A stretch of DNA of 64,000 bases from Monodelphis domestica. Lineage: Eukaryota > Chordata > Mammalia > Didelphimorphia > Didelphidae. This document shows, one piece after another, positions 1-11,339 of this stretch (position 1 is its first letter; every line of letters starts with the position of its first letter). The stretch is from the NCBI RefSeq assembly GCF_027887165.1, contig NC_077227.1, forward strand, positions 550,066,305-550,130,304, given 5' to 3'. The position numbers were made by a program, and so were the translations under genes. A model generated the notes under the pieces. The model was not told where the DNA came from and searched no databases. It saw only the letters and a program-made list of their open reading frames with translations.

Positions 1-239
1 AACTCATGATAGGACTCATGCTATGGGGTGCGGTTCTCATGCTATGTAGCTTTTTGCTTTCTGATTGGGTAGTATTTCACACCTAGATTGTACGTTTGGC
101 CCAGACCGTAGGTATCAAAGAGAGTGGGTGGGGGTTTGACGCAGGAATCTATAAAATTCTTGTATCTGCACCCATTTGTTGGGCATTGCGATTAGTGAGA
201 CACCTTCTCTTGAGAAAGATTAAATCTTGCTTCTGTTCC
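1..239 (+). mobile_element. Possible 3' part of an LTR (unclassified)
   Basis: A TATAAAA box at 150-156 is followed about 65 bases later by an ATTAAA polyadenylation-type signal at 219-224 and a T/C-rich stretch, as in the R/U5 part of retroviral LTRs. The window starts inside it, so the 5' end is not seen. It abuts L2 sequence on the right. No family could be named, and a chance arrangement is possible. Confidence 0.3.
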
Positions 240-1800
240 CTTAAACTGTATCTATTTCTTTTAGCCATATTTTCTCATACACCCATTCTTAAAAACCTGT
301 TATCTCTTGATCCATCCATCCATCCATCCATCCATCCATCCCTACTAATAATCCATTCCATATCCCTTCATTTTGTAGTGAACTTTCTTGAGAAGGCTTT
401 GTACAATAGTTGTCTCACTTTTTCTACTCATTTAACTTTCTACAATCTGGCTTCTGACTTTATCATTCAACTGAAACTGTTCTAACCAGATTTATTACTC
501 TTAATTGGCAAATAATGCATCTTTCATCTGTCCTCTTCATTCTCGATCTCTTTGGTAATCTTTGACATTATTGAGCACCCTATTTTCCTTGACACTCTAG
601 GGTTTCATGGCATGACTCACACTCCTTCCTATCTTACCGTATTGTAGTCTCCTTTGCTGGACTTTTATTAAAGTCAGACCTGATAACCCTGAATACCCAA
701 TATGGCCTTATCCTCAGCCCTCTTCTCTTTTCCCTCTATACTATTTCACTTACTAATCTCTTCAGTTCATATGGATACAATTGTCATTTCTATGGTGATG
801 ATTCTTGAATCCATTTATCTAATCCTAACCTTTCTACTGACCTCCAGTCTCACATTTTTACTGCAACTTGAACATCCTGAACTAGATTTAAACTAGACAT
901 ATTAGACTCAATATGTCAAAAATGAACTTATCCCACAAATTCTTCTCTCTTCCTAAATTTCCTCTTCATATTGAAGACCCAATTACTCTCCCAGGCACTT
1001 GTATTCATAACTTAGGTGTCATCCTTAACTCCTCACTCTTTTTCACCCTCAATATCCAGTCTTTTGGCAAAGAGGGACAATGTTACCATTGTAACATCTC
1101 TTACCTATATCATACCTTCTCTTCTCTGCCATTGCAATTGTCTTGATGCAAGCCTTGTTCACCTCGTTCTTGGACTATTGAAATAGCCTGCTGGATGTTT
1201 TTTTTTTCCATTTCAGTTGATCCACTACTAAGCTGTCAAAGTGATCTTCCTAATGCACAAATCTGACCTGATCATCCTTCCCCTATACATACACTCAATA
1301 AACTCCTCCCTCTATGACCAAGTGTAAAATCATCTATTTGTTCAAAGTCATTAATAACATGTCATCCATATGAATTTCCAATATTTTCATTATATTTTTA
1401 TGATTTGTATTCTATGATCAAGAGGCAATGGCCTCTGCTGTCTCTTAAATAAAACATGTCATCTCTTTACTCCAGGTGCCTTCTATATCTCTCCACCATG
1501 GCAAAAATGTTCTCTTTTGTCACCTTTATCTCCTGGATTCTCTGGGTTTTTTTTTCAGGTCCCAGTTAAAATCTCACCTCATATAGGAAGTCTTTCCCAA
1601 TCCCCCTCAATTCCAGATCCTTCTCTCAGCAACTTACTTTCCATTCATTTTTTAATTTTGTTTAAACATCATTGTTTGCATGTTTCCACTCTTAGACTGT
1701 GAGCATTTTGAGAGGATGATCTGTTGTTTGTATTCTTTGCATCTTCAGTGCTTAGTAAAATACCTGGCACATAGTAGGTACTAAATAAATACTTGACTGA
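240..1800 (+). mobile_element. L2 LINE fragment with reverse-transcriptase region and 3' end
   Basis: About 1.5 kb matches the L2 ORF2 C-terminal half and 3' UTR as remembered from monotreme and marsupial copies. Translated pieces in shifting frames give a LASDLI-type block near 445, 'IFDIIEHPIFLDTL' near 560 (the AFDxxDH motif of RT), 'LSPLLFSLY' near 712, and YGDDS at 791-805, the YADD catalytic box with A changed to G. The 3' UTR continues through AAAGTGATCTTCCTAA near 1235, a 'gcctggcacatagtaggtac' end near 1760 and a terminal AAATAAAT. Many stops and frame changes make it long dead. A reading frame crossing its left edge is accidental. Confidence 0.87.
311..342 (+). repeat. (ATCC)n microsatellite inside L2
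   Basis: About eight tandem TCCA/ATCC units sit in the L2 at a point where other L2 copies have only one or two, so it looks like a local expansion of L2 sequence. Confidence 0.9.
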
Positions 1801-2104
1801 TTTCTGATCTTAGGATAAAAGTTTGATTAAACTACTCCACATATTTGTTTAAAATAACATGAAAATGTATCCTTAGCTATAACAGAACAGATGTAGGCCC
1901 TCTAATTAGTACTGATTTTACTTTCTGTATAGCTCTCAAGATTTAATGTCTGGACTAACTTTTTATGCCACATCTTATCAAAGACAATTGAAGTTAACTA
2001 AGTGAAGGGAAGTGAGAAGATATTTCTTTAAACACACATATATTTATGTATGTATACCCAGATATGTGTATGTGTTCAGTAAATAAGGTTTTATATCTCT
2101 AGAT
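1801..2104. other. No recognised feature
   Basis: AT-rich sequence between L2 and a CORE-SINE. I see no gene, RNA or repeat that I can name. Confidence 0.5.
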
Positions 2105-2325
2105 AGCCAGCATTTATATAACATTAAGATTAGCATAGCAAATTCACAAATATTTCATTTTATTCTAATATTCTTGGGAGGTAGTTGCTAATATGAGCCC
2201 TATTTTACAGATGAGTAAATTGAGACAGGCAAAAGTCAGGTAAATTTTCCAAAGATCAGATAATGTCTAAGGTGGAATTTGAACTTAATTCTTCCAGTTT
2301 CCATGTCTAATATTCTTTTGTCCCA
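2105..2325 (-). mobile_element. MIR/THER-type CORE-SINE fragment
   Basis: Reads 'catttatata...' then 'cattttattctaat', 'ttttacagatgag(t)aaattgag' and '...ggaatttgaactta', the reverse complement of a MIR-like SINE: tail, core with the CTCAGTTTCCTCATCTGTAAAAT segment, then head. Strongly diverged, so ancient. Confidence 0.6.
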
Positions 2326-3619
2326 ACTTGCTGCCAACTTGAAAGGAGAATTATTTTTTTATAATTTACTGCTAATTGATTTCCAAAATTATAGTTGTTG
2401 TTCAAGTACATTAGTAATAAAACATTTATGAAATTTAAGTCCAATCAACTCCCAAAATATAGGGAGAGGAGTTTGAAGAGGGGTAAAAGCATGATCCCAC
2501 CTCATTTACCCCATTAATACATATAAATAAAGCTGGTCTAAAAAAGTGAAAAATTCAGATTTTTACCAAGTCCTAAAAATCAACAAACAACAACTGTTTT
2601 ATTTTTTTTACCTAGGAGTCAGGAACCTGTCTTTAGCTTGAAAGCATTGGAGGCTTTTAACCTTGGGATCATGATGCAAGACCTAGTTATTTGCTACTTC
2701 CAGTGCCTAAAGAGAAAGGGGATGGGGGAAGAGCAGAGAGGAATTCATAAAATAATGGAATGTCATTAAGGAGGTTGCTCCTAAGAGCTTATTGACAATT
2801 ATGCAGAAAGAAGGTGTTTGAATATATGCCAAGGAGACATTGCACTACAAAATATAATAAAGTAGACAATCAAAATTAAGCATTTTACTTTTTTCATCTA
2901 GGCCAGCATCCAAATGTCACAAATTAGCAATTGTTTTCAAATACTTTAAATTTTAAAATAAATTGTAAAACTTTGCATAGTATAAATATGTATATATTCC
3001 CCTAGATATATGGGAAGCCAATAGAGGCACCTATTATATAGTGTTTCTCCATTTCCCCTCTCTATTTTTCCTTCATGTGTTTGATTAACAAACATTTTTT
3101 TTCCTCTGTGAAAAATAACATTGCTTCAATTCCACTAGCCATTCACTCTTACTCTCTCTGGATACTTCAGGTTGAATTTCAACCTTTCTCTTCTTTTTTG
3201 GTTTCCTTTTCATTTTGCCCCTTGGATTTTCCAGATGGCATGTCTAGCACTTCTTTGAGTATTTTGAGCGGACCCTCACTTGCAAAATTGCTTCTCAATG
3301 CACTGTATTTTATAACAGTTAAAAATAGTTTTAAAAGCTGAGCGGAAGTCACGGTGTTGGGCCAAAGCCAAATTTAATTCAAGTCTTGAAACTCCTTGAA
3401 GCTCAGTTATTGCTACAGATTTTCCATTTTTCTGTTTTTGCCTAATGCTGGCCTCCAGGAGAGGATAATCCTTGAAACTAAATCTTGTCCTTATGAGCAC
3501 AGCTGTTAAGTCAGCACATACAGGTGGTCCTCACAGTCATGCACGCCCCAAACTCCAAAGGGAACTCTTTTGAGAGAAGTGGTAATTTTTGCTTGACCTC
3601 TTGATAAATAAACTAAGTC
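2326..3619. other. No recognised feature
   Basis: About 1.3 kb of AT-rich sequence. Several short open frames (for example on the + strand at 3075-3341) lack codon bias, conserved motifs or splice context that would support a gene. Short A/T tracts only. Confidence 0.5.
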
Positions 3620-4113
3620 CTATTCAATCTATCTGCCATTCAGACACTAAAGTGATTTTCCTAAAGCACAGGTAGGATTGTGTCACTATTCTGCCACCTC
3701 TATTCAATAAACTCCAATTGCTCCCTATTGCCTTTAGGATCAAATACAAAACACTCCTGCATTCAGAATCCATCATAATATTGTCCCTCATTCTTTTCTA
3801 TATGTGGTGACACCTTACTCCCCAAGACCAACTATCCAGTCCATTAACACTGGTCTCCTGGTCAATCTATGAAAAAGAACCTCCAGTTGTTGACTCAGTG
3901 CATTTTCTGTGGCTGTTGTCCATGCCCAGAATTCCCCTCTTAATTCTAGTGCCTCCCTTCTATTGATTATTTCCTGATTTGTGCATATTTGTTTATCCCC
4001 CATTACACTGCAAGCTTCTGATAGCAGGGACTGTATTTTGCCTTTTTTCCCCCTGTATCCTCAGCATTTAGTACCATGCTTGGGCACATTGCAGGTACTT
4101 AATAAATTGTGAT
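3620..4113 (+). mobile_element. L2 LINE 3' end
   Basis: Begins with 'actaaagtgattttcctaaa' and runs through '...caataaactccaattgctcc', 'ccatgcccagaattcccc' and 'gcagggactgtattttgcc' to a short 'ttaataaattg' tail, the usual order of the L2 3' UTR. About 490 bp, 5' truncated, no coding capacity. Confidence 0.8.
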
Positions 4114-4180
4114 CAGTTGATAATTCTTTATGCTGTGGAATTTTGTCTTCTTGACCTTCTAAATAATTAGTGACATCAAG

Positions 4181-4376
4181 AGGGCAGCTAGGTTGTTCAG
4201 TGGAGAGCCAGGCTTCAAGACAAAAGGTCCTGGGTTCAAGTCTGTCCTCAGATATTTCCCAGCTATGTAACCCTGGTTGAGGCACTCAACCCCAACTGCT
4301 TGGACCTTACTCTTCTTCTGACCTTAGAATCAACACTTAGCATTAATTCTAAAATGGAAGGTAAGAGTTTATTTTT
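4181..4376 (+). mobile_element. SINE1-type tRNA-derived SINE
   Basis: The head 'agggcagctaggttgttcag' is followed by a B-box-like 'ggttcaagtct' at 4233-4243, 'gtaaccctggttgaggcactcaa', and the body 'tagaatcaacacttagcatt...aaaatggaaggtaagagttta', ending in a short T/A-rich tail. This is the standard marsupial SINE1 order, full length, diverged by many substitutions. Transcription would be by RNA polymerase III from the internal promoter if it were active. Confidence 0.85.
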
Positions 4377-4439
4377 GTCAAATTTCATTTTGGCCAAATT
4401 TCAATAATCATTTCAGTTTGAAAGTTTCAGGCTTTGTTG

Positions 4440-5250
4440 CCTGTGCTATTCATTTCTTTCATGCATTTTTCTATTTACTAAGTATTTACTATATTCCAGT
4501 CCTATACAGTACTATGCAAGTACTAATTGTACTATATTCTTAACTGAGTTGGGAACTGGAGACTTTTTTACAAAGACAAAAGTATTTACCCTCATGGAGA
4601 CTACATTCTAAGCCAGGGTAACAACATAACATAATCCACTCATGTAAATCAATATAAAATATCAGTGTTATGAATACTAAGTAGCTGATAAGGGAAGACA
4701 CTAAAATCTAGCAACATGAGGAAAGGGTTTTTTTAACAGTAACATTTGAAGTCAACCTTAAAGAAAATAAGACCTTCTGAAAAACCAAGGAAAGAAGTGT
4801 TGGGTATGGAAAGGGGTATGTTGGTGGCAGCTTCCAGTGGATCAGGAGAAAAAGTTGTTAACTTTTCAGTGTGAACATTCACACCTCAGAAAGCAGCAAA
4901 TGCCACAAATCAGTATTTGATTTAGTTTTTTGTTTTGGTTAATCGTCTGGACATACGGAAGTGATGGAGAATATGTTAATAATGTATATCAAACTTTATG
5001 ACATATGCTCAGATATATAGGTCTATATATTCATCCTTGGCCCCTTCCCCAGAGAGACACTTGCTAAACACTGAAACAAGCCATTGAAGCTTCTTGTACA
5101 TGGGAATGACATGATCAGGCTTGTACTTTAGACACTTTTATTTTTGGTAGTGGAATGGAGAATGATTTGGTGAGGGGAAAAAATGAACATAGAAGCCAAT
5201 TAGCATCATAAACAAATAAGAATTTCTAATTTGCAGCTATAAGGAAGATG
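4440..5250 (-). mobile_element. L2 LINE fragment, reverse strand
   Basis: Starts with 'tttactaagtatttactatattcc', the reverse complement of the L2 terminus. Near 5075 it has 'agccattgaagcttcttgtacatgggaatgacatgatcagg', and around 5150 'tagtggaatggagaatgatttggtgagggg', matching the complement of the L2 C-terminal coding/3' UTR region. Heavily diverged; the middle (4830-5050) is uncertain. Confidence 0.5.
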
Positions 5251-5689
5251 GATTAGAGAATCAAGAGATTAGAGAGGATTGACTAAAGAGGAGAGCAATT
5301 AGGAAAATCATATATAAAATGGAAAATAATTGTAGAATTTTATGATTGAACTCAACAATCATTTATTCCATGGTTTCAGAAATGTTTTCTAGACCATCAC
5401 AAAATAATAACTGATATTTAAATAGAACTTTAAGACGAACAAATCTCCTGTGAAATGCCAAGCCTGGAGTTAGTCCAAAATCCTTTGAATATAGAATCAA
5501 TGTTCTTTCTTTTATAGCATAATGCCTTAGAACCATCTTATCTAACCCTTTCATTTAAAAGATGACAAAAATGATGGATAAACAGATGTATTGACTTGCC
5601 TAAAGTAATAGTGGTTATGGGTCTCCTACGAGGATAAAAGCATTTGTTAAGAGTCAGCTGAGAAGATGAATTAAACACTAGAGTCTTAA

Positions 5690-6085
5690 TTTGACATCAC
5701 TCCAACAAACTAGCTAGGTGGCCTAGGACAAGTTCCTCCTACTCTTGGTCTCAGTTTCATTAGACGTAAAATGGAAGATGAATTCTGACATCTCTTCCAG
5801 TTCACAAAGTTCAAATCCCACCTCTGATACTATTGATGTGACCTTGGACAAATAAACTCTCATTCTAGGCCTTGATTTTCTCATCTGAAGAATAAAACAG
5901 TTTGACTAGATGGCCTTTAAAATATCTTCTAGCTCTACACTAATCATCCTATGATCCTTCCTTGTTCTATATACACAATGATCTTTTATGACTTAATTCA
6001 GTTAAATCTTGGTCTCAGTTTCCATATTTGTAAAATGAATCTGATTCAAAGTACCTTCTTTATCTAAAAGTCTGTGGTTCTATGA
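5690..6085 (+). mobile_element. Cluster of MIR/THER-type SINE tails
   Basis: Three successive stretches resemble 'ggtctcagtttcctcatctgtaaaatg...' followed by 'agatggcctttaaaatatcttctagctct', at about 5735-5820, 5825-5955 and 5990-6085. These are the core and tail of CORE-SINEs; boundaries between copies are not clear. Confidence 0.5.
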
Positions 6086-6183
6086 AGTTATAATTCAATT
6101 CCATGAATATTTATGGATCATCCAATAAATACAATTCCCTATACACACCTATTATTATTGTCAGGTACAGAAGCAAAAAAAAT

Positions 6184-6228
6184 ACTATATATATGTATAT
6201 ATACATACATATATATATATATATATAG
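6184..6228. repeat. (TA)n-rich microsatellite
   Basis: Alternating TA with occasional GTATA/CATA interruptions over about 45 bases. Confidence 0.85.
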
Positions 6229-8214
6229 TCCTTCTAGAAACATACAACATAAAAGACATCCAGGAAATGATAAAAATAAACATTTAGTAGAGGAAAATCT
6301 AGCATTAATGAAACTAGCAATACCTCTAAGTATTGAAAAAGAGAGATGATTTCTATTTAAAAATTAAAATTAAACATGGCCCTTGCTCTCAAAGGGATTA
6401 CAAGGGTGAAATGATGCATATTTAAGTCTTTCTTTCCTGATCACTTTCTCTCTCAAATGACACCCTAGTATTAATATATATTCGCCTCTTTATAATACCA
6501 TATTTTGGTAGGTGCTTTGTAAATGTGAAAATTTCTGTTTCTCAATATTTTTGTCATATTCTTTCTAACTCATTACAAAATTTCCTTACATGTGGAAAAA
6601 TCTATATTGATTTTTTAAAATTTCCTTGGACATATTATTTCAGTTAAATGTAAAATGCAAGAATTCTCTACAATCTCTGAAGACTTTGAGCATTCCTGAG
6701 GTTGGAAATTATCTATTTCTTATAAGGTAGAATAAGTATATTATAGGAAAAATAAGTACTCACTATTTTAAAAAATTCTTTAAGAGTAAACACCCTTCAG
6801 AAATAGACTATGCCATTGTGCTACTCCTAAGTACAACATTTAAGGAAAAGTAGGTGTATGAAAGTAGCCCAGGTGAATATTTGATTTCTGTCACTTTTAA
6901 TATTCATTTTCATCTGTCTTTCACATGCTAACAGTTTACCATCTGGGTAGTAATAGCTGTTGTCCAACGAATGCCAGGGTTCACTGACAAACTGGAGTGG
7001 CATCTCACATTCTTGGGATGAGAATGAGTTTGGACATTAGAAAGGGATATTGTCACAGTAGAAATTTATATATTAAATCATTTTATGCTAATAAGAATTT
7101 AAATGCTATGATAGTTAAAGAACTTTATGTTTACTCAAAGGCTTCCATTCCATTTAAGGAGTCACTTGTAAACAGTTTCTAATCATCAGAGCTTTAGAGA
7201 GTCTTTAATATCAAGTTATTTTATGATATTTTATTAGTTGGAGCATACATTTTATTTTCAAGTTGTCAATTCAGTGTAAAGAGAATGCAAATGTAAATGT
7301 TTCTAGATATGTACTCTATAACTCTATACAATTGTTTTTAACCAGCCATGATATTCAGAAAAAGTTCTTTACTGGTCCAGTCGTGACTATTTGCCCAACT
7401 GAAGTCTGCCTGGCCTGTCTGTAATTTGGCAGATGAGACAAAGAGAATTATAAACAATGCAGTTATCTAAAACTAAATTCTTTTATTTGAATTTTTAAAA
7501 ATAAAGTTAATCAATCTTACTTTTATGAAATAAAAAAGAAACAGCATGTTCTTCATTAACTCCATTGTTAATAAAACAATATCCCTTCAAGTATTATACA
7601 AGACTGGGTTCTTCCGGATGGTATTAATATTGTAGAACACTTGGAATTGGTCTATAGCTTGATGCCACAATGGCTCCACATATAGTCAGTCTTCCAAAGA
7701 ATATTATGGTGGAGGCGTAAACAATGTCCAAACTGCACATTGAAAGAGGAGCAGAAGTCTGGAGATAGTTGCCTACCCCCTAAATTTTAGAGCTTAGAAA
7801 TTATCTAGTCCCTCATTTTACAGATGAGGAAACCTTTTGCCACATATAGAAATTTCTACCTTTGCTGTCTTTTGAAGATAATCCAGCAAACTGGGAGTGA
7901 TCTTATCTCCAAGGCTGATTCTATGTCAACAAACCCACAACATTCACCATGGACATTTGGCAGAGTCAGACTCTAATGAAAATCATTTGGGCAGCTGTGG
8001 GATGGCCTGTGGGGTGGCTTCTACATTTTTTTTCACATTTAGAGGAAAAGATGAGACATCTGCTGCCTTTGGACACTTTTAAGTAATACCATAGTATAAG
8101 AGGATTTTATCCAATTGGCTTGTGAATGTTGTCTGAGTCCAGGACTGATCTCCTATTATGTGCCCACATGCTTTAGGGACAGAGGAAATATAATATATAG
8201 AGAAAACACTACTT
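6229..8214. other. No recognised feature
   Basis: Two kilobases without a repeat I can name or a credible coding frame. Mostly AT-rich; a short MIR-like 'cctcattttacagatgaggaaacc' lies at 7812-7835. The small frames at 6997-7182 and 7897-8082 show no family resemblance. Confidence 0.45.
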
Positions 8215-8375
8215 TCAAATAATTTGGGTTCGAATACTAGCTAATACATTTACTAACTATATGATCTTGGACAAGTCCCTTTGTCTCTGGGGCTTAGAAT
8301 CTTCACTTATAAAATGAGAAAGTTGGAGGTGAGATCATCAAAAATCTCTGTCAGCTCTAAATGTTATAATCCTGT
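8215..8375 (+). mobile_element. MIR-type SINE
   Basis: Shows 'gggttcgaatactagct', 'actaactatatgatcttggacaagtccctt', 'cttcacttataaaatgagaaagttgg' and 'tctctgtcagctctaaatg', in the order of a tRNA-like B box, core and L2-like tail. Confidence 0.7.
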
Positions 8376-8404
8376 TTGCCTCTTGCCCATGAATGCCTCT
8401 AACA

Positions 8405-8790
8405 GAATCATATAAACTTAGAGTTGAAAGGTACTTCAGAGACCATCTATCCCAACCCCTACTTGAAGAAAAAATCAGACTTCTCTATGATATATATGTG
8501 GTCATCCAGCTTTTGCTTTAAACCTTCCAATAAGAAGAAGCACATTGCATCCAGGGTCAGTCTATTACAATTTTGGATAGTACTCATTGTTAAAAGTGTG
8601 TACACATATCTAGTCTAAATATGTTTGTTTGAACCTTGTAAATCATTACTCCTTCTGTGATCCAGCTGAGCAATCCAAATCTCTCAAATGACAGTCCTTC
8701 AAATTCTTTAAGACAACTCATTTCCTCTTATCACTTTTCAAAGATAAGCATCCTAAATTCCTTCAATCAAAACTTAAGAAGCCTCTCAGA
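8405..8790 (-). mobile_element. CR1/L3 LINE 3' region, split by a hAT element
   Basis: Reads 'agagttgaaaggtacttcagagaccatctatcccaacccc', then 'tacaattttggatagtactcattgttaaaag' and '...aagacaactcatttcctcttatc...', the complement of the 3' part of CR1/L3 elements. The hAT element at 8791 interrupts it; the few bases after 13115 may be its continuation. Very old. Confidence 0.6.
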
Positions 8791-8876
8791 CAGGGGTCCC
8801 CAAACATTTTTACACATGGGGCCAGTTCACTATCCCTCAGACTGTTGAAGGTCCGAATTATAAAAACCTAACTCTA

Positions 8877-9550
8877 GGTCAAGATGGCGGTGTAGAGGCA
8901 GCAAAAGTTCAGAACACTGAAAAACCTTCCTTACCAATTACAAACCAAATGGTGCTAGGGGGCTTAAAATCAAACCTAGCAACAGGAAAGAGCCAAAGAA
9001 CCCTCCTGCTGCATTCAACTTAAAAGTTATGCCCCCATCCCACCCCCAAAAACCTGAATTCAAGAACACTCTGGTTTAAGGGGAAGAAAGAAGGAAGGTC
9101 CCAGGATCCCTCCTCCACCTAGATCACTGAGCCTCCAGTGGTAGCTGGAACCTCTGGGCAGGCAACAGTGCTAGTCTGGAGGGAGTATCTTGAGACCAAA
9201 GTTGTGCCAGGTCAGAGCATCGAACACAAGCATTGGGGAAACAGTTGGAGAAGAAGCACAAAGCAGGCAACCTAGTCACAGCAGTGGAGACACTCCATAT
9301 TGCCCCTCCCTTCCTGAGGTTTTGGCCTCAGGGCACATCCAGCTCTGCAACTAAGCTAGGCTTAATCTCATTAAGTCTTCAGAGCTCAGGGAAGCTCAAG
9401 TTCCAACACCCCTCCCCAACAGACTGAGCTGAGAGATTTGCTGACTAAGCTCTAAGGGGAAAGGCTGACAAAAAAGCCCCAAACCACAGATCTAACACAT
9501 AAGGAGAGGAGCAAGAATGCAGACAACTATAGGGGGATGGGGGGCCAAAT
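8877..9550 (+). promoter_or_regulatory. L1 5' UTR with YY1-like motif
   Basis: AAGATGGCGG at 8881-8890 fits the YY1 core (AAGATGGCGGC) and lies within the first dozen bases of the element, the same place as the YY1 site in human L1. The rest is G/A-rich leader up to the ORF1 start. Function is inferred by analogy; this copy is dead. Confidence 0.55.
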
Positions 9551-10640
9551 ATGAGCAAACAACAGAAAAAGAAAAAAGAAATTACAATTCACAGCTTCTA
9601 TCCAGACAATGAACAAAGAGCAAATGTAACAAAGAAAGATGAAGGAACACCAAGCAAAAACACAGAAACTCCAGCAAATTGGACAGGGGCTTTGGAAGAA
9701 CTTAAAATACAATTCAACACAAGAGAGGCTGAAGACAACTGGGAAAAGAACTTAAACAGAAAGAAAAGTCATCTGGAAACAGAGACACTTGAACTAAAAC
9801 AAGAAAATAGTGTCTTGAAAGCCAAAATTAATCAGCTTGAAAATGAGGCAAAGGAGATGAAAGATGAGACCAAGAAAATGAAAGATGAGGCAAGGAAGAT
9901 GCAAGATGACCTCCAAAGAAAACCAGACCAGAAGGAGAAGGATGACCAAAAAGCCAGGGATGAAATCCAGTCTTTAAAAACCAGAATACAACAATTAGAA
10001 GCAAGCAACTTCACAAGGCAGCAGGAAACTATAAAACATAATGAAAAGAATAAAAAAAATTGAGGAAAATATGAAGCAACTTATTCACAAAACAGAAGAT
10101 TTAGAAAATCATTCCAGGAGAGCCAACTTAAGAATAAGTGATCTACCAGAAATCCATGACAAAAGAAAAAGCCTGGACATCATCCTACAGGAAATTATGC
10201 AAGAAAACTGCTCCAATATTCTAGAACAAAAGGGAAAAGTGGAGAATGAAAGAATCCACAGATCACCTTCTGTACTTAATCCCCAACTGTCAATACCCAG
10301 GAATGATATAGCCAAATTCAAGAACTATCAGACCAAGTAAAAAATATTACAAGCTACTAAGATGTCATTCAGATACCAAGGAACCTCAGTGAGGATAACA
10401 CAGAATCTGACTACATCTACACTGAAGGACCAAAAGGCATGGAATATGATATTCCAGAAAGCACAAGAACTAGGTCTACAAGCAAGAATCAACTACCCAG
10501 AAAAACTGACTATATTCTCAAAGGGGAAAGTATCATCATATAACAAAATAGAAGAATTCCAATCATTTGTAAAGAAAAGACCAGACCTGAACAGAAAATT
10601 TGATGCCCAAGATCAGAACATAAGAAGGGGGGGGGGAGAA
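9551..10640 (+). pseudogene. L1 ORF1 (RNA-binding chaperone) remnant
   Basis: The start codon at 9551 opens 'MSKQQKKKKEITIHSF', followed by a long charged heptad-rich coiled coil (about residues 60-150, with repeated KEMKDETKKMKDEARKM units). The frame breaks near 10050 in an A8 run. It resumes at about 10041-10340 with the RRM-like 'ENHSRRANLRISDLPE' block, stops, then continues at 10362 with the C-terminal domain 'YQGTSVRITQNLTTSTLKD' and 'LGLQARINYPEKLTIFSKGK'. These are the standard ORF1p trimerisation, RRM and CTD segments. At least two breaks make it non-functional. ORF1p normally coats L1 RNA in cytoplasmic particles. Confidence 0.85.
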
Positions 10641-10815
10641 GAAAAAAAACTTTTTTTAAGAGAACCAATAAGTTTTAATGATATGTATCCCTATAAGAAA
10701 AGAGGAGATTGGTAACTCTTAAAATTGTTATTATCACCTGGGTAGCTAGAAGAATTATATTTAGAGGGAACAGTGAAAAACTGTATAGGATGAAATGGCA
10801 AGACATAAATATGTA

Positions 10816-10837
10816 TATAGATATATGTATACATATT

Positions 10838-10871
<34 letters not shown>

Positions 10872-10872
10872 A
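10816..10872. repeat. (TA)n tract in the L1 inter-ORF spacer
   Basis: ATAT-rich run within the roughly 600-bp spacer between ORF1 and ORF2 remnants of L1 copy A. L1 copy B has a shorter AT run at the matching place (about 15425-15445). Confidence 0.75.
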
Positions 10873-11339
10873 CTAGAGCAAAATAAAGAGGTTAATACTA
10901 AGAGAAATGGGAAAAGAAACAAAACGAGGTAAATTTATATGTCACAATGAAGAAGCCAATGGCAAGAGGGAGGGAGAACATCAATACACTGGAAGAGTTA
11001 AGAGGTTGGAGATAGGAAAGACTCAATTCTTATGTGCATTAAAATTGACTCAAAGAAGGAAGAACAATCAAATACATTGGGACAGAAAATTGATTTGCGC
11101 CCTATAGGGAAATAAAAGGGTAATATATGGACTGGTGGAGAGGGAACAATACAAGGGAGGGAGAGAGTAGGAGGGTAGTTTAAAAATATTGTAAAGAAAA
11201 TAACAGGGGAATAAGAAGGAAGGGGGTAGAAAGGGAAATAAAATAAGGGCGGGAATTAGGGGGACTGATTAAAAACAAAACACCGGTGTAGAAGGAAACA
11301 CTGAAAGAAGAAAGGGAAAGACTAGGAGTGGAAATCAAA

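Noticed and set aside
96-485. 129-residue open frame
   Set aside because: It joins LTR-like sequence to L2 sequence. The second half reads as L2 RT remnants, so the frame is accidental.
9551-10715. A host coiled-coil gene
   Set aside because: The coiled coil, RRM-like and C-terminal blocks, with L1 5' UTR and ORF2 on either side, identify L1 ORF1.
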